From Treponema sp. (lineage in GTDB: Bacteria > Spirochaetota > Spirochaetia > Treponematales > Treponemataceae): a DNA stretch of 9,313 bases. The stretch spans positions 1-9,313 of the forward strand of contig DLYJ01000133.1 of NCBI GenBank assembly GCA_003447785.1, in the 5' to 3' direction. The notes beneath the pieces are model-generated. The model did no database searches and was not told the origin of the DNA. It worked only from the letters and a program-made list of their open reading frames with translations. The position numbers and the translations under genes are program-made. Shown piece after piece: positions 5,814-9,313 of the stretch. How positions within the stretch are numbered: position 1 is the stretch's first letter; each line of letters starts with the position of its first letter.

Positions 5814-7460
5814 ATGATAGGAAAAATTTTTAATTTCGCAGGTAGCTTGTGTTTCCTTTTATACGGAATGAAGCTAATGAGCGACGGAATTCAAAAAAGC
5901 GCCGGGCAGCGGCTTCAAAAAGCCCTGGCGTTTATGACGGGCAACCGCATTGCGGGGCTGATAACCGGGTGTCTTTTAACGATGCTGATACAATCGTCCG
6001 GGGCCACCACGGTTATGCTTGTAAGCTTTGTAAATGCAGGGCTTGTTACTCTTGAACAATCTGCCGGTGTTATCTTTGGTGCCAACATCGGAACTACCAT
6101 CACAGCCTGGATAGTTGCTTTATTCGGGTTCAACTTTAAAATCGAGGCTTTTGCCATCCCACTTTTTGGCCTCGGATATCTTTTTACAATCCTTAAAAAA
6201 ATACATAAAGAAGGTCTTGGCCAGGCAATTATGGGCTTTGGGCTTCTGTTTATCGGGCTCGGCTGGCTCAGCAAGGCTTTTGAATTCAGCCCGCACATGG
6301 CAGAGACAATCGGTTCAATCCAGAACTATGGCCTTCTGTCACTCATCATTGCCGTTTTAATCGGTGTCTTTTTTACTGCGATGATTCACTCGTCGTCGGC
6401 TATGTCGGCCATCGTAATTACAATGGGTTACAACCATGTAATCAGCTGGGAATTTGGTGCGGCAATGATTATCGGTTCATCAATCGGTTCAACTGTGGAC
6501 GCTGTAATGGCTGCCTGGGGTTCAAATGCCGACGCGCGCAGAACTGCACTGATTCACTTTGGATTTAACTGTGCAACTGTTGTTATTGCACTTCTTATCT
6601 TTAAACCTTTCCTTGCCTTTGTTGATCTGATTACTCCCGGCAAGGTTGAAGAAAACATGATTTTCCACATCGCAATGCTCAATACTGCATTCAAGGTGAT
6701 GGGAACAATTGTATTCCTTCCGTTTACAAATCAGATTGCTGCCCTTACACGAAAGTTTATCCGAGACGATGTTAAGGAAGATTCGCCAAAATACCATCTT
6801 GAATGGAATGAGCGTCTTGCCGTCGAGTCTCCGGATGGCTGTGTATTCAGGGCGCAGAAAGAAATCACAGTATTTTCAGAAAATGTCGTTCTGATGTTTG
6901 ATGAACTGCAGGCAGGTCTTGCAAACTTTGACGATACCTTTATCAGGGAGCGCCATCCGAAAATTGTTGAACTTGAAGACTACTGCGACCAGATGCAGGA
7001 AACCCTGACTGCTTACCTCGTTAAGTGTCAGCACCTCCACCTTTCGGACGAAGCAAAGGACAATGTTCAGCTCATGATGCGCATCACAGGCGAAATGGAA
7101 AGCATGTCTGACTGCTGTCTGAGCATTTCAATTCAGATTAAAAAGGCTCTGGAAAAACAGGTTGTATTCAAGAAAGAAGACTTTAACCGCCTTATTCCTT
7201 ATTTTGAACTTGCACGCCAGCTTTTGTACTTTATCCACAAAAACGTTACAAAGATTCAGAAACTTACACCTGCAGAATTTGAATTTGCTTCTGAACTTGA
7301 ACAGCAGATTGACAACGAACGCACTGAACTCCGTAAGATTGCCCGCAAGCGTCTTGAAAACGGAGCCGATGTACGCGCTGAGCTTTACTATATGGACATT
7401 ATCCGTCAGATCGAAAAAATCGGTGACCGCTGCTTTGATGTTGCCGGCGATTTGCGGTAA
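5814..7460 (+). CDS. Na+/phosphate cotransporter-like protein with C-terminal PhoU domain
   Basis: From the ATG at 5814 the product is 548 residues. An ATG at 5802 would add MHLI but lies in the -10 box; the family usually begins just before the GLxLFLxGMxxMSDG segment, here starting at about residue 8. Two Na/Pi cotransporter repeats are present. The first has QSSGATTV (residues 60-67) and GANIGTT (89-95); the second has HSSSAMSA (192-199) and GSSIGSTVDA (221-230). Several hydrophobic helices span residues 1 to about 310. From about 348 to the end is an alpha-helical PhoU-like domain, ending with the IEKIGDRCFDVA motif. This inner-membrane family imports phosphate or a related anion with sodium; the soluble domain may sense or regulate. 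The second repeat differs from the usual Q and GANIGTT residues, so the substrate may differ. There is no Shine-Dalgarno sequence. The metal regulator gene starts 56 bp downstream. Confidence 0.88.
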   Translation: MIGKIFNFAGSLCFLLYGMKLMSDGIQKSAGQRLQKALAFMTGNRIAGLITGCLLTMLIQSSGATTVMLVSFVNAGLVTLEQSAGVIFGANIGTTITAWIVALFGFNFKIEAFAIPLFGLGYLFTILKKIHKEGLGQAIMGFGLLFIGLGWLSKAFEFSPHMAETIGSIQNYGLLSLIIAVLIGVFFTAMIHSSSAMSAIVITMGYNHVISWEFGAAMIIGSSIGSTVDAVMAAWGSNADARRTALIHFGFNCATVVIALLIFKPFLAFVDLITPGKVEENMIFHIAMLNTAFKVMGTIVFLPFTNQIAALTRKFIRDDVKEDSPKYHLEWNERLAVESPDGCVFRAQKEITVFSENVVLMFDELQAGLANFDDTFIRERHPKIVELEDYCDQMQETLTAYLVKCQHLHLSDEAKDNVQLMMRITGEMESMSDCCLSISIQIKKALEKQVVFKKEDFNRLIPYFELARQLLYFIHKNVTKIQKLTPAEFEFASELEQQIDNERTELRKIARKRLENGADVRAELYYMDIIRQIEKIGDRCFDVAGDLR

Positions 7461-7480
7461 AAACAGACTATACAACATTG

Positions 7481-7500
7481 GTTAGGTTGTGCTAACATAT
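7481..7500 (+). promoter_or_regulatory. DtxR/IdeR-box-like operator upstream of the metal regulator
   Basis: TTAGGTTGTGCTAACATAT (7482-7500) agrees at most positions with the DtxR consensus TTAGGTTAGCCTAACCTAA, which I recall from the literature. The inverted arms GTTAG (7481-7485) and CTAAC (7492-7496) are exact. It lies 17-35 bp before the regulator start codon, where repressor binding would block transcription. It suggests metal-dependent autoregulation. A clear -35/-10 pair was not found; TATACA (7469-7474) is a possible -10. Confidence 0.5.
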
Positions 7501-7516
7501 AAAGAAGGGGGAACCA

Positions 7517-7882
7517 ATGTACGAATCTGGAGAAGACTATCTCGAAGCAATCCTGCGCCTGGAACAGGAAAACGGATTTGTACGCTCGGTTGATGTAGCG
7601 CACAAATTGAATGTAAGCCGTCCAAGTGTAAGCCGCGCAATGGGACTTCTGGAAAAAGACGGCTATATTCAATTCAATCTGGGAAACACAATTAAACTAA
7701 CCGGAAAGGGCCGTGAAAAGGCAGAAGATATTTACGGCCGCCATAAACTTCTGACAAAATTTCTTGTAAAAATAACAGGTTTGAGCGAAGACCAGGCAGA
7801 AGAAAATGCCTGCCGCGTAGAACACGATATCGATCCTGACGTTGTAGCGGGCATCCAGAAATGGATGGAAAGTAACGCCTGA
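7517..7882 (+). CDS. DtxR/MntR-family metal-dependent transcriptional repressor
   Basis: The product is 121 residues with a good ribosome binding site AAGGGGG (7505-7511). The N-terminal winged helix-turn-helix is clear: DYLEAILRL at residues 7-15, VDVAHKLNVSRPSVSRAMGLLEKDGYI across 25-51, and the wing IKLTGKGREKAE. The dimerisation and metal domain follows: RHKLLTKFL (75-83) and NACRVEHDID (97-106). Candidate metal ligands, aligned from memory with Bacillus MntR and DtxR, are Asp7, Glu10, His76, Cys99, Glu102 and His103. This combines MntR-like N-terminal acids with the DtxR-like Cys. It lacks the SH3/FeoA domain of true DtxR, as short MntR and TroR-type proteins do. Role: with bound Mn2+, Fe2+ or Zn2+ it should repress metal uptake, here most likely the ABC transporter starting at 8180 and itself. 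Metal identity is uncertain. Confidence 0.9.
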   Translation: MYESGEDYLEAILRLEQENGFVRSVDVAHKLNVSRPSVSRAMGLLEKDGYIQFNLGNTIKLTGKGREKAEDIYGRHKLLTKFLVKITGLSEDQAEENACRVEHDIDPDVVAGIQKWMESNA

Positions 7883-7884
7883 AC

Positions 7885-7902
7885 TTGACCTTTTAAGGTG
7901 AA
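7885..7902. promoter_or_regulatory. Near-perfect 18-bp palindrome, candidate metal-regulator operator
   Basis: TTGACCTT (7885-7892) and AAGGTGAA (7895-7902) are inverted repeats with one mismatch around TT. It starts 2 bases after the regulator stop codon and sits ahead of the small Fur-like ORF and transporter genes. The right arm also works as a ribosome binding site (AAGGTGA, 7895-7901) for the ORF at 7911. Operator function is inference. Confidence 0.35.
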
Positions 7903-7910
7903 TATGTCAA

Positions 7911-8021
7911 ATGGAAGGCAATGACGCAGACCGCTTGTCGCAAATGCTTAACGGCAACGAAGGTTTTGAACTCAACAAAAGCGAAACAGTAATTTATGGA
8001 CTTTGTAAGGAATGCAAATAA
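7911..8021 (+). pseudogene. Remnant (or minimal ORF) of the C-terminal tail of a Fur-family regulator
   Basis: This 36-codon ORF encodes MEGNDADRLSQML, then GFELNKSETVIYGLCKECK. The last part matches the conserved C-terminal end of Fur/Zur/PerR proteins: a GF(E/K) strand, then (I/L)YGxCxxC with the structural-zinc CXXC. The DNA-binding domain, metal-sensing His residues and first CXXC are absent. No frameshifted remainder lies upstream, because the DtxR-family gene ends 28 bp before. An in-frame stop (7899-7901) excludes a longer version. AAGGTGA (7895-7901) is 9 bp before the ATG, so translation is possible. The most likely reading is a deletion remnant of a Fur-family gene that once sat in this metal locus; a retained small zinc-binding peptide is the alternative. 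Confidence 0.55.
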
Positions 8022-8028
8022 GCATTCC
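8009..8028 (+). terminator. Hairpin over the stop codon of the Fur-like remnant
   Basis: GGAATGC (8009-8015) and GCATTCC (8022-8028) are perfect 7-bp arms around AAATAA, which contains the stop codon TAA. No T-run follows, so it is a weak terminator at best; it could be an mRNA processing or stability structure inside the metal operon. Confidence 0.3.
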
Positions 8029-8058
8029 GACAGCCAGCAACCCTATTTATGGAGGCAC

Positions 8059-8088
8059 GATAAAAATTACGTCCGTGTAATTTTTATC
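8059..8088. repeat. Perfect 12-bp hairpin, second copy of the GATAAAAATT hairpin family
   Basis: GATAAAAATTAC (8059-8070) and GTAATTTTTATC (8077-8088) are exact inverted repeats around GTCCGT. The outer arm GATAAAAATT...AATTTTTATC is the same as in the hairpin at 370-397 apart from one extra T there; only the apex differs. Confidence 0.8.
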
Positions 8089-8092
8089 ATGG

Positions 8093-8161
8093 GCAATTGC
8101 ATTCTAAAGCCTGCAATTGCGGTTCGCGCCGTCCTGGCGCGCGGCTGCCGCCGAGGCTTTA
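8093..8161. repeat. Nested GC-rich palindrome ahead of the metal transporter genes
   Basis: An outer stem TAAAGCCT (8105-8112) / AGGCTTTA (8154-8161) encloses CGCGCC (8125-8130) / GGCGCG (8136-8141) with a GTCCT loop, and GCGG/CCGC can add a middle stem. The segment 8120-8156 is about 84% G+C, far above its surroundings. The 8-bp palindrome GCAATTGC occurs at 8093-8100 and again at 8113-8120. The structure ends at the ribosome binding site of the next gene. Confidence 0.65.
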
Positions 8162-8179
8162 AAGGAGAATAAAATTAAA

Positions 8180-9160
8180 ATGAAAAAACTAATCCGACAG
8201 CTTTCACTTTTTGCGGGAATATTTTTGTTTAGTGTGGGAGCACTTTGTACCGGAACTTCGTGCCACAAAAAACAGGATAATAATCAGAAGCTCAATGTAG
8301 TTGCAACAATTTTCCCTGCATACGACTGGGCTAAGACTATTGCAAAGGATAGCCCGTCTGTAAATCTGTCACTTCTGATTAAAAACGGAACTGACCTGCA
8401 TTCATACCAGCCCACAGCCGCAGACATTATAAAAATCAGCACTGCAGACCTCTTTATTTACGTCGGCGGCGAGTCTGACGCGTGGGTTGATGACGCCTTA
8501 AAAAACGTGCAGAACCCAAATATGCTCATAATCAATTTAATGAACCTTCTTGCCGAACAGGTTGTCCAGGAAGAACATGTGGAAGGCATGCAGGAAGATG
8601 AAGTTGAAGACCTTGGGGATATTGAGCTTGACGAGCATGTGTGGCTGTCGCTCAACAACGCAATGATTGCTTCCTGCAAAATTGCAGAATGCCTTGAAAT
8701 CCTTGATCTTGAAAACTCGACCCTGTACGCAGACAACCTGATTTCTTATATTGCACAGATTAATGAACTTAAAAGCCAGTACCAGACCAGGCTCGGTTCA
8801 CTGCCGGAAAAAACTCTTTTAGTCTGCGACAGATTTCCGTTCCGCTATCTGGCCGATGAGTTTGGGCTTAAATACTTTGCCGCATTCTCCGGATGCTCGG
8901 CAGAAACAGAAGCAAGTTTTCAGACTGTAGCATTTTTGACCGACAAGGCAAAGGAACTGGGCTTAAAAAACGTTTATGTAACGGAAAGTTCGGACTTAAA
9001 GCTTGCAAAGACAATAATCAAAAACAGCGGCCTTAAGGGCACAAAAATAATAAAACTGGACTCAATGCAGTCTACGACACAAAAACAATCTCGTTCCGGT
9101 AAAACCTACCTTGGAACGATGGCATCAAACCTTGCTCACATTGAGCAGTCACTTAAATAG
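8180..9160 (+). CDS. Metal ABC transporter substrate-binding lipoprotein (ZnuA/TroA-like)
   Basis: The start ATG 8180 gives a 326-residue protein with a proper signal peptide (MKKLIRQLSLFAGIFLF) and a likely lipidated Cys28 in TGTSC. Upstream AAAGGAG (8161-8167) is the ribosome binding site. A TTG at 8117 would add an unlikely Arg/Ala-rich leader encoded by the GC-rich palindrome. Family features: IFPAYDWAKTI near the N-terminus, DLHSYQP (residues 72-78) with His74, DEHVW (151-155) with His153, and AETEASF in the C-terminal lobe. His74 and His153 are expected Zn/Mn ligands. The usual third His motif is replaced by DRFPFRYL with Asp217. An acidic, His-poor loop covers residues about 125-150. 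Role: captures a divalent metal outside the inner membrane and passes it to the permease. Zinc or manganese cannot be decided. Only 4 bp separate it from the ATPase gene. Confidence 0.9.
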   Translation: MKKLIRQLSLFAGIFLFSVGALCTGTSCHKKQDNNQKLNVVATIFPAYDWAKTIAKDSPSVNLSLLIKNGTDLHSYQPTAADIIKISTADLFIYVGGESDAWVDDALKNVQNPNMLIINLMNLLAEQVVQEEHVEGMQEDEVEDLGDIELDEHVWLSLNNAMIASCKIAECLEILDLENSTLYADNLISYIAQINELKSQYQTRLGSLPEKTLLVCDRFPFRYLADEFGLKYFAAFSGCSAETEASFQTVAFLTDKAKELGLKNVYVTESSDLKLAKTIIKNSGLKGTKIIKLDSMQSTTQKQSRSGKTYLGTMASNLAHIEQSLK

Positions 9161-9164
9161 AAAA

Positions 9165-9313
9165 ATGGCACAATTAACCTGTAACAACCTTGTATTGGGT
9201 TATGATTCAAAAATAATCATCAATGACCTTAGTTTTTCTGTAAACAAAGGCGATTATCTTGCAATAATCGGAGAAAACGGCTCGGGAAAGTCCACTCTGA
9301 TGAAGACAATCCT
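9165..9313 (+). CDS. Metal ABC transporter ATP-binding protein (N-terminal part)
   Basis: The gene runs off the window end; 49 codons are visible. They show the beginning of an ABC ATPase: an A-loop region with LGYDSKIIINDLSFSV (Tyr13 likely stacks on adenine), GDYLAIIGENGSGKST with the Walker A motif GENGSGKST at residues 36-44, and LMKTI after it. Position directly after the substrate-binding gene marks it as the ZnuC/TroB-type subunit that powers metal import. There is no clear Shine-Dalgarno sequence before the ATG; with only 4 bp between the genes, translational coupling to the preceding gene is likely. The permease is expected downstream. Confidence 0.9.
   Translation, partial: MAQLTCNNLVLGYDSKIIINDLSFSVNKGDYLAIIGENGSGKSTLMKTI

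Noticed and set aside
7478..7503. TTGGTT plus TATAAA as promoter of the metal regulator gene
   Set aside because: The 14-bp spacing is too short, and a start near 7510 would remove the ribosome binding site AAGGGGG (7505-7511).
8029..8058. GCCAGCAACC followed by GGAGGCAC resembles part of a SAM-I/SAM-IV riboswitch core
   Set aside because: The 5' half (kink-turn, GGGNNGGCCC-like segment, closing P1 stem) is missing, since that space is the Fur-like coding remnant, and the downstream gene is a metal transporter.
8117..8179. TTG start giving a 21-residue extension of the metal-binding lipoprotein
   Set aside because: The extension is encoded by the GC-rich palindrome, would bury the signal peptide, and the ribosome binding site at 8161-8167 serves the ATG at 8180.

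Overview
The window reads as a chromosomal segment of a Treponema-like spirochaete (inference). The evidence is two adjacent genes with lipoprotein signal peptides of the kind expanded in host-associated treponemes, a PfkB/KDG-kinase tail of the DRVGGGDSF type, an MntR/TroR-like regulator beside an ABC-type metal-uptake operon, and a moderately AT-rich composition. Every gene lies on the + strand. No rRNA, tRNA, CRISPR array or phage gene is visible.

Left part (1-820). The window opens inside a sugar kinase (probably 2-keto-3-deoxygluconate kinase), of which the last 123 residues are present. Its stop codon lies inside an AT-rich hairpin. A second hairpin follows, then a 139-bp imperfect palindrome with MITE-like ends (465-603). 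Next come a good sigma70-type promoter (649-677) and a 13-bp tandem repeat in the presumed 5' leader of the next operon.

Lipoprotein operon (821-4683). A 266-residue and a 997-residue putative lipoprotein are 12 bp apart. They appear to share a two-module plan (N-terminal beta sandwich, then an Ig/PKD-like module). The larger one adds a middle region and a beta-propeller-like C-terminus. A strong intrinsic terminator closes the operon.

Middle (4684-7460). A family 2 glycosyltransferase starts only 13 bp after that terminator and has no obvious promoter of its own. Next is a Na+/phosphate cotransporter-like protein with a PhoU tail. A TATAAT box sits so close to its start codon that the mRNA would be leaderless or nearly so.

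Metal region (7461-9313). A short DtxR/MntR-family repressor is preceded by a DtxR-box-like inverted repeat. After it comes a 36-codon ORF matching only the C-terminal tail of a Fur-family regulator, then a structured, partly very GC-rich intergenic region. The window ends with a metal ABC transporter: substrate-binding lipoprotein and the first 49 codons of its ATPase. Together this looks like a self-contained, metal-regulated Mn/Zn/Fe uptake locus, and the permease gene should follow outside the window.

The protein-coding genes mostly belong to known families. The less explained material is non-coding: the MITE-like palindrome, a recurring GATAAAAATT hairpin, the 13-bp repeat array, the GC-rich nested palindrome and the Fur remnant. 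I see no clear evidence for a wholly new multi-gene system.
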